Shown here: one piece after another, positions 1 to 9,893 of the stretch | Numbering within the stretch: the stretch's first letter is position 1 | Layout of the letters: every line of letters starts with the position of its first letter | Assembly (NCBI GenBank): GCA_037974335.1 | Contig: CM075760.1 | Span: 39,667,603-39,731,602 of the forward strand | Direction of reading: 5' to 3' | DNA length: 64,000 nucleotides | DNA from: Prionace glauca | Taxonomy: Eukaryota > Chordata > Chondrichthyes > Carcharhiniformes > Carcharhinidae | The notes under the pieces: model-generated | What the model was told of the DNA's origin: nothing | Seen by the model: the letters and a program-made list of their open reading frames with translations, nothing else | Databases searched by the model: none | Position numbers and translations under genes: made by a program

Positions 1-269
1 GTTAATGAAAACTGCATGGAAGGAAAGTCAAACTGCTAGCTATGTCTTGCACTTTTTTGATATAGAGAGACAGCAAATAAAGCAAAAGAGAGAAATGGGG
101 TGGGTTTCAGGGAGAGGAATAGTTGCATTTTTTTTCTTTGGCGATCACCTGGCATTACAAGTTGAATCCCAATCTATAGTCAAATCACCAAGCAGGTCAA
201 AAACAACGTCTTGAATTACTGCCAGCACGGGAGTAACAAATTTCTGTAGCATCTTTCAGTTAGTTAGAA

Positions 270-868
270 CATTCAATACAGGAGTTGGGACGTTTTGTTG
301 AAGTTGTACAAGACATTGGTAAGGCCACACTTGGAATACTGTGCAGAATTCTGGTCACCCTATTATAGAACTGATATTATTAAACGAGAAAGAGTGCAGA
401 AACGATTTACTACGATCCTACCGGGACTTGATTGTTTGAGGCTGGATAGACCGCAACTTTCTTTCTCTGGAGCATGGAAGGCTGAGGGATTATCTTATAG
501 AGGTCCATAAAATAATGAAAGGCGTAGGATCAGCTAGATAGTCAATATACTTTCCCAAAGGTGTCTAAAACTGGAGGGCATATGTTTAAGGTGAGAGGAG
601 ACATACTAAAGTGTCCAGAGGGCTTTTTTTCACACAGAGGGTGGTGAATGTCTGGAACAAGCTGCCAGAAGTAGTAGTAGAGGACGGTACAATTTTGTCG
701 TTTTGAAAGCATTTAGACAGTTACATTGATAAGATGGGTATAGAGGAATATGGGCCAAATGCGGGCAGTTGGGATTAGCTTAGGGGTTTTAAAAAAAGGT
801 TGTATGGACAAGTTAGGCCGCAGGACCTATTTCCATGCTGTAAACCTCTATAGATCTATGACTCTATG
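270..868 (+). mobile_element. CR1-clade LINE, 3' end fragment
   Basis: A 5'-truncated copy that starts in the C-terminal part of the reverse transcriptase ORF (LVRPHLEYCAEFWSPYY and VQKRFT are readable) and runs through the 3' untranslated part to a tail of 8-bp CTATGACT-like repeats at 850-868, the usual CR1 ending. The frame is broken near 480, so it is an old dead copy. It lies just upstream of the first J remnant. Confidence 0.85.
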
Positions 869-1249
869 ATTGTGTCATTCCCACAAAAGAAAGGCCAATC
901 CTTGACACTTGAGCAAAACTCACTGTGGAACCTCGTATGCATCTTCACGAAGTTCAATGGCGAGACCTTGCATTTACAGAAAACCTGTACCATACTTGCT
1001 GAGATTGAAATTCCCATTTATAATGTGGACAAATATCTCTGTCACACGGAGCTAACAGACAAGGGGTGGGAATTAAATTTAAACTGGTGGATGGGGAGAA
1101 CATATTTCTTTCAGGAAATAATCTTCCCTGGCTATTGAAGTCAGCAGAATCTGAAATTTAACTCAAAACTCAAACTCAGGAGAAATAAAATATAAATAAA
1201 TCATATATTTCTGCTCATGTGCTTGTATTTTTTGCCGTATTATGGAAAA

Positions 1250-1312
1250 TATACTAGCACCAGGACTTTGAAACTTATCTTTGGCAGAGGCAACAACTTC
1301 GTTTTTCAATCC
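1250..1312 (+). pseudogene. TRDJ-like segment, probably non-functional
   Basis: The J motif is readable in frame: TLKLIFGRG at 1265-1291, then NNFVFQS. This is the conserved F-G-X-G bulge of TCR J regions. The usual splice donor after the last codon is missing: the sequence reads TCCAATAAG where a working J has CCCAGTAAG. The upstream signal is poor: no clean CACTGTG heptamer lies at the expected place, only a TATTATG-like match near 1238. It sits in a duplicated unit with the J at 2299 (about 1.05 kb apart). The J identity is strong; the loss of function is inferred from donor and RSS. Confidence 0.7.
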
Positions 1313-1684
1313 AATAAGTTGTTTTAAATTTTCAGTCAGGGTTTGGTAGCAGAATGAGTAACTGAAGTTACCTCATTTTATTATTGTGTGGGAAATGGGC
1401 ATCGCTGTCTTGGGCCAGCACTTACAAAGCCCTTCCCTAAATGTGGAAGCAGTGCTGAACTGTTTTCTTGAACATGTGTTGTGTGCATTATTCCATTCCT
1501 ACCTACAAATTCTTTCCATTGTGTGGAGAGATTGTGGGGAATGTGGTGACCAATGGCTACTTGAAGGTAAATGTTCTACAAGTGCACTAAGTTTCTGAAC
1601 CTTCTTTCATTCAAAGTTCTTTTTACACGATGCAAGTAAATAATGTATCGGCCTGTTACGTTTAAATGGGTGGGAATTCACAAG

Positions 1685-2138
1685 TTTTAAGGCCTTGTTG
1701 TCTAACGAGGGGCATACACACGATGGGTCGTACTGGGGCTGCTCTTGGATGTTCGAGAGTAGCCTAATGCTTCAAGTCGTTCGTGTGCGCTTAAACTGGA
1801 CCAGATGCTGGGCAACACGACAGCGCAATGACTATCACTGTTTGCTGTGCAGACACATGGATTTGGGCCAGTGTCTGTGGGAGTTTGCGCATTCTCCCCG
1901 TGCTTGCATGGGTTTTCTCCGGGTGCTCCGGTTTCCTCCCACACCTCAAAGATGTGCTATTAGGCCGATTAGAGATAACAAATTGTCCCTAAATTAGTTT
2001 CCCTCAATGTGGAATGCCATAAACAATAGATAAGGGTCATGGGTGGAGGGGGAACTGGTAATGTTAAAATGGCGGTGCGGGCTTGTTGGGCTGAAGGGCC
2101 TGTTTTCCGGGCTGTTTTTGCTCTTTGTTCTAAGTGAG
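1685..2138 (+). mobile_element. SINE-like dispersed repeat (family B)
   Basis: This contains the phrase GTTTTCTCCGGGTGCTCCGG shared by shark tRNA-derived SINEs and ends in GGGCTGTTTTTGCTCTTTG. The 5' part (1690-1850) recurs at 27430-27600 and the 3' part at 28383-28620; a related minus-strand copy is at 52672-52988. It separates the first and second J units. Confidence 0.75.
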
Positions 2139-2291
2139 GGGGGAGGCATTTATATTTTCACCCGGATATAACCTGACCTGGCTACCGAAGTCAACAAAAT
2201 CTGAAATTGAATTTAAACTCAAATTTAGGAGAAATATAATATAAATAAATCATACTTCTTCTCATGTGGTTGGGTTTAGTTTTTTTTGTTC

Positions 2292-2347
2292 CATTGTGTA
2301 TAGATGTGCTAGCACCAGAACTTTGATACGTGCCTTTGGCCGGGGCA
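2292..2347 (+). pseudogene. TRDJ-like segment with heptamer but no canonical donor
   Basis: A heptamer-like CATTGTG lies at 2292-2298. The open J frame starts at 2299 and reads YRCASTRTLIRAFGRGKIFTL up to RP at 2347. The FGRG bulge is at 2335-2346. The T-rich stretch before the heptamer contains GGTTTAGTT, a weak nonamer. As in its duplicate at 1250, the donor reads CCCAATAAG rather than CCCAGTAAG, so normal joining to TRDC by splicing is unlikely. Recombination may still be possible. It could be an ORF-type J that rearranges but cannot be spliced. Confidence 0.7.
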
Positions 2348-2580
2348 AAATATTCACTTTGCGACCCAATAAGACATTTAAAAACGTCAGTTTGGATCTG
2401 GTTGGAATCTAAGTAATTGACTTCTCCTTAAAGGTTCTCAAAGTCTCTCCCTCATGTGAACTTTGTGTATTCTCCTGCCTCCAAATTATTGACTATGCTT
2501 CATCATTACTGAATGACATCTGCAACTTCACTCCAATGGATGGTCTATGGCTGTGTCCTTTATACTGTACATTATGAATA

Positions 2581-2619
2581 TACTGTGAAGCTGCGGCTGC
2601 CAGTTGACATTTGTGCCAA
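2581..2619 (+). pseudogene. TRDJ relic, internally deleted
   Basis: A TACTGTG heptamer at 2581-2587 is followed by AAGCT, a short GC-rich piece, and AGTTGACATTTGTGCCAAA then TGAGTACG. This parallels the functional J at 6309 (AAGCTAACA..., GTGACAGTTGTACCA, GTGAGTATG) with the FGSG core deleted and the donor GT changed. The upstream TTATACTGT at the 12-bp distance is a weak nonamer. It is best read as a relic of a J sister to the one at 6309. Confidence 0.6.
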
Positions 2620-2774
2620 ATGAGTACGATTGGAAGTTACTCTCAGTCTGTTTCATGCCGAATATCTTTTCATTGTATTGTGCCTGACAAGTAGCAAGCA
2701 GGCAACGATACAAAGAATTAAGTGAAATACAAGTTAAGGTATTATGTCCATAAACTGAACTTCAGAAAGATAGC

Positions 2775-3737
2775 TGGCAGATAACGTTAGCAAATGTGAG
2801 GTTGTCCACTTTGGTAGAAATAATAGTAGGAGGAAATATTATTTAAAGGGTGAAAAGCTGCAGCATGGTACAGTGCAGAGGGACCTGGGGGTCCTTGTGC
2901 ACGAATCGCAAAAACTCAGTCTGCAGGTGCAGCAGGTGATCAAGAAGGCGAATGGAATGTTGGCCTTTATAGTGAGGGGGAAAGAATATAAAAGCAGGGA
3001 GGTCTTGCTGCAACTGTACAGGGCACTAGTGAGGCCGCAACTGGAGTACTGTGTGCAGTTTTGGTCCCCTTATTTGAGAAAGGATATATTGGCCTTGGAG
3101 AAGGCCAAGGTCTGGTTGCAGAATGAGTAACTGAAGTTACCTCGTTTTATTATTGTGAGGGAAATGGGCATCGCTGTCTGGGCCAGTACTTACATAGCCC
3201 TTCCCTCAATGTGGAAGGCAGTGGTGAGCTGTTTTCTTGAACATGTGTTGTTAGGCTGATACTGGAGATGAGAGGTTTAGCTTATGAAGAGAGATTGAAT
3301 AGACTGGGCCTGTACTCGTTAGAGTTTGAAGGCTGAGGGGGGATTTTATAGAGACATTTAAGATAATGAAGGATTAAATAGGATAGAGGTAGATAGATTG
3401 TTCCCGCTTAGAAAGGAATAGAACTAGAGGGCAGTCTCAAAATAAGGGGGGGGGGGGCTGGTGGAGGTGGGGGAGCAGCTTAGAACGGAGTTGAGGAGGA
3501 ACTTCTTCACTCAAAGGGTGGTGAATCTCTGGAATTATCTACCCATTGAAGTGGTGGAGGCTACCTCGTTGAATATATTTAAGTCACGTGAAGGTAGACT
3601 TCTGATAGACAACGGAATTAAGGGTTATGGGGAGAAAGTGGGAAAGGGGAACTGCCATGATCTTATTGAATGGTCGGGCAGGCTCGAAGGGCTAGATGGC
3701 CTACTCCTGCTCCTATTTCTTATGCTCTTATGTTGAC
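2775..3737 (+). mobile_element. CR1-clade LINE fragment with an internal foreign block
   Basis: The 3' third of a LINE ORF2: EVVHFG-like region near 2800, LVRPQLEYCVQFWSPYL near 3030, and the C-terminal TQRVVNLWNYLP block near 3510, ending in CTCCTATTTCTTATGCTCTTATG. At 3109-3250 it is interrupted by 142 bp matching the flank of the first J at 1339-1481. The frame is broken several times and a G run lies near 3448. Confidence 0.85.
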
Positions 3738-3869
3738 TTGATAGCGAGCTCAGGTCTCAATGATTAGTTAGACATGCTGCAGGTGGCGGACCAAGCTCTG
3801 GGCCTCAGCAATGCGACAGACATTGATGTGCGACTCATTGGCTGACCTTGCATTATGGTGAAGTTATGT

Positions 3870-4092
3870 AACTATGGGGGAAGAGATGTCCTGGTCGCAT
3901 TATCGCAAAATTATTAACCCTGAAACTCAGCGAAAATTGGAGGGACCTGGGTTCGATTCCATCACAGCAGATGGTGGAATTTTAATTTAATAATCTGGAA
4001 TTAAGAATCTACTCGTGACCAGGAAAACCATTATCGTTTGTCGGAAAAACCCACCTGGTTCATTAATATCCTCTAGGGAAGGAAACATAGGA
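3870..4092 (+). mobile_element. tRNA-derived SINE (family C)
   Basis: A B-box-like GGGTTCGATTCC lies at 3951-3962. It is followed by GGAATTAAGAATCTACT and AACCATTATCG, the diagnostic body of a very common shark SINE. Other copies are at 58885-59215 and 62730-62990 (same strand) and at 8140-8315, 14660-14950, 21700-21960, 28625-28870, 31780-31915 and 63765-64000 (opposite strand). Confidence 0.75.
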
Positions 4093-5757
4093 ACATTGAA
4101 GATGGGAACAGGAAGAGGCGTTTGGCCTTTGAAGCGTGATCTGCCATTTATTATGATCTTGGTTGATCATCCACTCAATAGCCTAACCCTGCTTTCTCCG
4201 CATAACTTTTTATCCCATTCGCCCAAGTGCTATGTCTAGCCGTTTCTTTAATACATTCAATCTTGTGGCAACAACTACATCCTGTAGTAATGAATTTCGC
4301 AGGCTCACCACTCTTTGGGTGAAGAAATGTCTTCTCACCTCCGTCCTAAATGGTGTACCCTAAACCCTCAGATCCCTGGTTCTGGCCTCCCCTACCATCG
4401 GGAATATCCTCTCTTCATCTCCTATTTCTTATCCTGTTCGAATTTTATAAGTCTCTATGAAATCCATTGTCATCCCTTTAAGTAAGTCTCCCCAATCTAT
4501 GAAGGCAAAATCACGCCTCATATCTTCATAGTCTCCTTTATTAAGATTCGACACAGTAGTCTCCGAGTCAACTATTTCACTCTCCACCGTGATATAAAAA
4601 ATTCTCATGTTATGTTCACTCATCCTCAAGGAGTCTCTCACAGCTGGATTGACAATTATTACCTTCTCACTACCTAGTGCCCAGTCTAAGGTGGCCTGCT
4701 TCCTAGTTGGTTCCTTCACATGTTGGTCAGGGAAACATAGAACATAGAACATTACAGCACAAACAGACCCTTCGGCCCTCGAGTTGCGCCGATCACATCA
4801 ACCCCACCAATCTATAAACCTATCTATAACCCCCAATCCCATTAAACCCCATATACCCATCCAGAAGTCTTTTAAAAGACCCCAGCGAGTTCGCCTCCAC
4901 CACCGATGACGGCAGCCGATTCCATTCACTCACCACCCTCTGAGTGAAAAACTTACCCCTAACATCACCTCTGTACTTCCCTCCCCGCACCTTATCCCGT
5001 ATCCGGTCCAGGAAATCCACCTCTACAGCATTGTGGCTAATTTAATTTGATCAAAGTGCAGATTAAAATCACCCTTGATCACCGATATTCCCTCATCACA
5101 TATGCCTCTAATTTCGTGTTTAATGCCATTTCCAGCATCACCACTGCAGTTTCGCGGCCTGTATATGACACCAACTAATGTTTTCTGCCCCTTGGTATCT
5201 CTCAACTTTACCTGTATAGACTCCACATTATCAGAGCTAATATTGTTTCTCACCAGTGTGTTAATTTCCTCTTTAACCAACAGTGCCACTCCACCACCTT
5301 TTCCTTTATGCCTGCCCATCCTAAATACTAAATACTCTGGGACATTCAGTTCCCATCCTTGAGAACCCTGCAGCCATGTCTTTGTAATCCCAATTATAGC
5401 ATGCCCATTTATATCTATCTGCAAGATTAGTTCAACCACGTTCTTGCAAATGCTCCGCACATTAAGGCACAGTGCCTTTAAGCTTGCCTTTTTAACATTG
5501 ATTGTCTCTTTTCCAGTATTCTTCTCTATAGTCCTGTTTGAAGTTTGCCTTTGGTTTCTCTGCAGACCATTTTTCTTATTTCCTTTTCTATCTCTTGCTT
5601 TTGTCCTTGTTCCAATTTGGTTGACACTCAAGGGCAATTGGGAATGGATAATAAATTCTGGCCAACCAACGCTGCCCATGTCCGACCATGAATTTAAAAA
5701 ATCTCTCTTTTGGAAATGATACTGAGTAACTGGTGATTTAACTAAACATAAACGCAT
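4093..5757 (-). mobile_element. CR1-clade LINE, old copy, with a nested LINE
   Basis: On the minus strand the endonuclease part reads from about 5480 down to 5036: LKALCLNVRSICKN, ITKTWLQG, GGGVALLV, VGVIYRPRN and GDFNLHFDQ. These are the usual catalytic blocks of an APE-type endonuclease. The element resumes at about 4731 (VKEPTRKQATLDWALGSE) and then jumps near 4470 to the C-terminal MDFIETYKI, so the whole reverse transcriptase is deleted. The 4732-5032 segment is a separate inserted LINE 3' end. It is strongly degraded. Confidence 0.8.
4732..5032 (-). mobile_element. CR1-clade LINE 3' end nested in an older LINE
   Basis: A short minus-strand insert encoding the extreme C-terminus (KYRGDVRGKFFTQRVV, EWNRLPSSVVEANSLGSFKR) followed by a 3' end that on the plus strand reads AACATAGAACATAGAACATTACAG. 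It splits the older endonuclease region exactly between GDFNLHFDQ and VKEPTR. The short frame is still open, so it is younger than its host element. Confidence 0.8.
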
Positions 5758-5759
5758 CT

Positions 5760-6280
5760 TTCAGACTCAACAGGTCTGTTTATGTCTTCGGAATCTAACA
5801 CGATTATAACAATAAGAACAGATAATGCTGGGAAAAACCACAGCAGGTCAGGCAGCATCTGTAAGGAGAGAAAGCTTAGCGAACAAATTAAATACTATCC
5901 GTTGAATTGTATTAAGGCGTTAAGGCGTCGCTGGCAAGGCCATGTTGCAACTTTCTGTTGGGCCATTTCAGAGATTGGTAGAGCAGGTGCAAAGTTCTGA
6001 ATAGCCTTCCCTGGTTCCTATATTACCAAACAAATGTTCAGAGGCAAAATATATTTGTTGTAGGGGGAGGATGTGGATGGCTATATTTGACCAGTGTCTA
6101 CCTTGACTCAGAAATTCTTCACTTTGATAGAATCTTAGACCATCAAAGGAGGCTATTTGGCCCATTTTTCTGTGATGGTGGGGAGGAGAAAGATATCTGT
6201 TACCTGCAGCGAATCAGTGACTCTCCATATTTGTCTTTGCCGTGAATTGTCTGAAATCTGAAACAGCTCTCTCAATAGAA
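5760..6280. other. Intergenic stretch upstream of the first functional J
   Basis: I see no gene here. An ACAGATAATGCTGGGAAAAACCA piece near 5818 resembles a dispersed repeat head. No D segment flanked by CACTGTG and CACAGTG signals was found by eye in this stretch or elsewhere in 1-6300. Confidence 0.5.
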
Positions 6281-6308
6281 GGTTTCTGTCTGAGCAATTG
6301 TTACTGTG
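6281..6308 (+). promoter_or_regulatory. 12-bp recombination signal sequence of the J at 6309
   Basis: Nonamer GGTTTCTGT (6281-6289), a 12-bp spacer (6290-6301) and heptamer TACTGTG (6302-6308). Spacing is exact; the nonamer differs from GGTTTTTGT at one base and the heptamer from CACTGTG at one base. A 12-RSS 5' of J is the arrangement known for TRDJ and TRAJ. Confidence 0.9.
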
Positions 6309-6358
6309 CTATGCTAAGCTAACATTCGGCAGCGGCACCCAGGTGACAGTTGTACCAA
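6309..6358 (+). CDS. TRDJ: T-cell receptor delta joining segment
   Basis: Read in frame this J gives YAKLTFGSGTQVTVVP, with the FGSG bulge at 6325-6336. It ends with one leftover base (A, 6358) before a strong donor GTGAGT at 6359, which is the phase-1 splice end that TRDC exon 1 expects. It has a good 12-RSS directly upstream. After rearrangement it would form the last strand of the V domain and be spliced to the constant exon 8 kb downstream. Assignment to delta rather than alpha rests on its position between the locus start and TRDC. It looks functional. Confidence 0.88.
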
Positions 6359-6359
6359 G

Positions 6360-7087
6360 TGAGTATGAAGTCAGTGTGTTTTTATTCTTTCACTCCACGT
6401 CGTCTTTGTGATCTAGTTTTCTGTTGTAAGTAGTCTAGTCAAGTTAGGCAGAGTGCCAATATAACATGTGGCATGCAGACGAAGAGATTGCACGGTTTTG
6501 AGTCAGTTTTGATCTAGCTCAGCTTACCCAGGCATTAGAGGTTCATGGGATAGGAGTTGGAACTACACACCTCAGTAATATTTTATTGAACTGAGGAGCA
6601 GATTTGTGTCCAGTTAATAGGAAGATTCCATCCAGAGAGTTGACCAAAAAGGGAGCGGGGAGATGAATAAGCATCATTGTTCTTGTTAAAACTTTGTAAT
6701 TGTGAATTATTTTATTCTCTTGGTGGAAAAGAAATTCTCCTCATATCTGTCCTATATCTGTTGACTGTGAACCCCGGTTCACTACCGCCATCCTGCATCT
6801 ATCCTGTCTAATCCTGCATTATGGGTTTTAATGGGATCTTCCCCTCCTGCCTTCCTTCTTCTGAATGCCAGACAATAAAATCCTCACCGACTCAATATCC
6901 TTCATGTGTCATTCCTGCCATTCCTGAATTTGCCGCTGCACTCCCTCTTTAGCCAGGACATCCTTCCTCGGATATTGTTCTGCACATGTTTCTGGAGGTA
7001 ATAATGAACTGGCTGTGCAAGCAAATCGAATCTCAAAAACCTGAGCATGAAAAACAATCCTTACATTGCTATTCATGTGGGTTATGT
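6360..7087. other. Spacer between the two functional J segments
   Basis: No gene is visible. Parts such as 6740-6900 (TTCTCCTCATATCTGTCCTA, then CTGTGAACCCCGG) look like a decayed minus-strand LINE end, but the match is weak. Confidence 0.45.
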
Positions 7088-7115
7088 CGATTTTGTACCA
7101 TCTGGTATCACTGTG
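7088..7115 (+). promoter_or_regulatory. 12-bp recombination signal sequence of the J at 7116
   Basis: Nonamer CGATTTTGT (7088-7096), 12-bp spacer (7097-7108) and a perfect heptamer CACTGTG (7109-7115). This is the best RSS heptamer in the cluster. Confidence 0.9.
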
Positions 7116-7160
7116 CAAAGCTTATCTTTGGCAGTGGAACCAAACTCACTGTAGAACCCA
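7116..7160 (+). CDS. TRDJ: T-cell receptor delta joining segment, TRDJ1-like
   Basis: After a 2-base lead the frame reads KLIFGSGTKLTVEP, very close to the human TRDJ1 pattern KLIFGKGTRVTVEP (known from memory). The FGSG bulge is at 7127-7138. The segment ends with a single A at 7160 and the donor GTAAGT at 7161, phase 1, giving a Lys codon when joined to the AG that opens TRDC exon 1. It has a 12-RSS with a perfect heptamer. It is the J nearest TRDC and looks fully functional. Confidence 0.92.
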
Positions 7161-7539
7161 GTAAGTGAAACGATTCTCTGTATTTTGTGTCTGCTTACAG
7201 TTTAAGAAAGTAATTTCAAATTCTAACACACCTGTAATGAATCTTTGTCCCGTAATAGCTACTGTTGAATTGATGGTAGTGGCAGGAGACAAGTGAAAAA
7301 TTAAAATGTCTCTGACAACTCTGTTTTAGAATTTACCAACAGCAAATTATTAGGCTCCTACAACGATGGAGGGGACCATTAGGCCTATCGCTCTTGCTTC
7401 GGGAACAGTAGAATCATCGTCATTGAGTTTTACAGAACAGGAAGAAACCCTGCGGCCCACTGTGCCTGCTCTAGCCATTAAACCCCTATCTATTCCAATC
7501 GCATTTTTCAGCACTTGGTTGTAACCTTGAATGCTACGT

Positions 7540-7745
7540 CCTAAATAATCTTGGACTTGCATGCCAAGGTCCCTCTGGTTCTCGGCATGCAGTTCATTGT
7601 GCATTTCCTTGCCTTGTTACCCCTCGCAAAATGCATCACCTTACACTTCTCAGGTTTAAATTCCGTTTGGTCTACCTCCCTGACCATCTCGCCAATTTCG
7701 CCCTGTAATCTTTGCAAGTCAGTGACATTTAACCTCACACGAAAA
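7540..7745 (-). mobile_element. Degraded LINE fragment
   Basis: On the minus strand a short frame gives QGEIGEMVREVDQTEF and KPEKCKVMHFAR, the post-catalytic block of a CR1-type reverse transcriptase (FNPEKCEVMHFG in younger copies). The flanking 7350-7540 looks like another old repeat. No intact ORF remains. Confidence 0.6.
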
Positions 7746-8139
7746 GTATGCGTGCATCCTTGGCTTGATTTGGTCTGAAATTTGTATACAGCGATCCCGA
7801 AATAATGAAAATTAAATGCCTTTCTTCTCTCCTCTGCGAGGTAAATATGATTCAGCTTTTGCAATGCCAAGTTTCTGTCTTGGAAATTGTTCCTGCACAT
7901 TTACTAAACACTACAGTGAGACACCCACACACAGCAGTGAAATATGTGACCAGTAAGGATAAGCTTACTTAATGTCATTACCTGCTGACAGGGAGCCGGC
8001 ATCATGTGGGAAGGCAGTTGAGGACATTGCACCGATATAATGAATTTGCGCAGCTGAATATCCAGCTCAGCTCCTCCTAAAATTGCAGTGTCCAGTTTTT
8101 GTAGCTCCAGTCCTTAGTGATGTCATATTGGACTAAAAA

Positions 8140-8315
8140 CGCATAATTGTATGTTTCTTTCTTGGATGTGGGCATTCCAAATTGTCCACTGGGCAATTTC
8201 AGATTCCAAGGCATTGCTTCTTGGATCCAAACCACTGACGGCACATTTCCTTCCCCTAAGGACATTGTTGATCTAAATGGGCATTTACAATCCATGGTAG
8301 CAGTCTTGGCAATAG
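8140..8315 (-). mobile_element. tRNA-derived SINE (family C), partial
   Basis: The antisense body of the family is recognisable by TTTCCTTCCCCTAAGGACAT and the surrounding CCAAACCACTGACGGC stretch. It is degraded and lacks the tRNA-like head. Confidence 0.6.
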
Positions 8316-8354
8316 TAAAATCACTTCTTTTATCCAAGTCATTATTATATTGTA

Positions 8355-8535
8355 AATAATTGTGGCCCGAGGATTGACCGCTGAGGCATTCACTTGTAAC
8401 AGATTGTTATCCTGAAAATGTTCCTCTTATCCCAACTCTCTGTATCCTATCGATTAGCCAATCCTCTATCCATGCGAATATATTACTCCAAAAAGCACGA
8501 GTTCTGAATTAGTCCTTTGCCAGAAATCTTATAAA
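8355..8535 (-). mobile_element. Degraded LINE reverse transcriptase fragment
   Basis: The phrase TTATCCCAACTCTCTGTATCC and the AGCCAATCCTCTATCCATGC that follows is the antisense of a conserved LINE reverse transcriptase segment seen in many fish CR1-like elements. It is short and has no open frame. Confidence 0.5.
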
Positions 8536-8904
8536 AAGCTTTTTGCTGCAAAGATAAGATGCCAACCATTGAACGGCAATGCCTTTTTAGGGTATTCGCC
8601 GATAGTTGCCGAAGTTCTTATTGGAGGCAATTCGATCAATTTATCTGAAATTACTCCAAATACTGGGGTGGGAATTGAGCCCATTTCTTCAGGGAAATTA
8701 GCCTGAGTCTCTGTTCTGCTAATCAAATAACATTGCCCTTTCGCGGCAACCATGCCATAATGCTACACGAAGAATGTTTAGTGATAGTTTCAAACAAAAG
8801 TTTGCCAGAGTCAGATATCACTGTGATTAATTTCGTCTTGTGAGCTTTATGAAAGAATTAATATTCAGTGCCATCAGCCATCACTTTCCTTCGTGGACAT
8901 ATAT

Positions 8905-9425
8905 GCTATAGAGAAAGATAGAAAATAGGAGCACGAGTAGGCCATTCGACACTTAGACCCTGCTCTGCCACTCGACACAACAGTGGCTGACCCTGTAACT
9001 CAACACCATACTTGCCCTCTCTTCATAATTCTTGATGTCTTTAGAGTATAGTAATATATTTGCACTTAAAATTTATTCACTGATTTCGCATCAAAAGTTC
9101 GGTGGAGAGAATTACAGTTTTACTAACCCCTGAGTGAAGAATTTTTCTTCATTTCAGACTTAAATGTCCAACCCTGTACAGTGAAACTTTGATCCCTTTT
9201 TCTAGACCCACCCCGCCAAAGGAAACAATTTCCCTGCATTCCGTCTGCTTATCCCTGCTAGAATTCCATATATTTCAATGACATCGCCTCTCACGTTCTA
9301 AACTTCAGGTGAAAACAGATGCCTAAAATGACAATGCTACATTCCAAGAATCAGTCTAGTGTACTTTTTTCTGCATTCTTTCTATTGCAAATGTATTCTT
9401 TCTTCGATAAGGAGACCAAAATTGC
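8905..9425 (-). mobile_element. LINE 3' end, antisense, cut by a plus-strand LINE
   Basis: It opens with AATAGGAGCACGAGTAGGCC, the antisense 3' end of the CR1 family that ends in CTACTCCTGCTCCTATTTC. It continues with degraded C-terminal ORF2 sequence (TGAGTGAAGAATTTTTCTTC is the antisense of the FFTQRV region). It stops where the plus-strand copy at 9428 begins. Confidence 0.65.
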
Positions 9426-9427
9426 AC

Positions 9428-9893
9428 ACAGAGGAGGAAAGATTAAATAGACGGGGCCTGTACTCGGTGGAGTTTAGAAGACTGAGGGGGGATTCTGATA
9501 GAGACTTACAAGATAATGAAGGGGCTAGATAGGGTAGAGGTAGAGAGATTCTTTTCACTTAGAAAGGAAACCAGAATTAGAGGGCACAGCCTCAAAATAA
9601 GGTTCGTGGGGGGAGCAGTTTAGAACAGAGTTGAGGAGGAACTTCTTCTCTCAGAAAGTGGTGAATCTCTGGAATTCTCTGCCCATTGAAGTGGTGGAGG
9701 CAATCTCCTTGAATATGTTTAAGTCACGGATAGATAGATTTCTGATGGATAAGGGAATTGAGGGTTATGGGGAGCAGGCGGGAAAGTGGAACTGATCCAC
9801 TTCAGATCAGCCATGATCTTATTGAATGATGGGGCAGGCTCGAACGGCTAGATGACCTACTCCTGTTCCTATTTCTTATGTTCTTACAATATT
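9428..9893 (+). mobile_element. CR1-clade LINE, 3' end fragment
   Basis: This 5'-truncated copy covers the last third of the ORF2 C-terminal region (GTACTCGGTGGAGTTTAGAA, then GAACTTCTTCTCTCAGAAAG and TGGAATTCTCTGCCCATTG) and ends in CCTATTTCTTATGTTCTTAC. It belongs to the same family as the copies at 43040 and 55240. Confidence 0.85.

Larger units (their letters stand above)
1134..2425 (+). repeat. Tandemly duplicated J-containing unit
   Basis: The segments 1134-1375 and 2179-2425 align along their length: both begin with a GAAGTCARCARAATCTGAAA-type stretch, pass through AATATAAATAAATCATA, contain one J each, and share the 3' flank. They are about 1.05 kb apart with a SINE between them. This is a local duplication of a J segment with its flanks, older than the SINE insertion or accompanied by it. 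By eye the copies are roughly 75-80 percent alike. Confidence 0.75.

Noticed and set aside
920-955. AAACTCACTGTGGAACCTCG resembles the end of a J segment (KLTVEP).
   Set aside because: The matching frame has a stop just upstream, there is no F-G-X-G motif and no usable RSS, so I treat it as chance or a very old relic.
5461-5480. GGCACAGTGCC as a D-segment heptamer.
   Set aside because: It lies inside an antisense LINE endonuclease region and has no nonamer at 12 or 23 bp.
1-6300. A TRDD segment, expected between V and J.
   Set aside because: No short segment flanked by a 5' 12-RSS and a 3' 23-RSS could be found by eye. It may lie upstream of the window.
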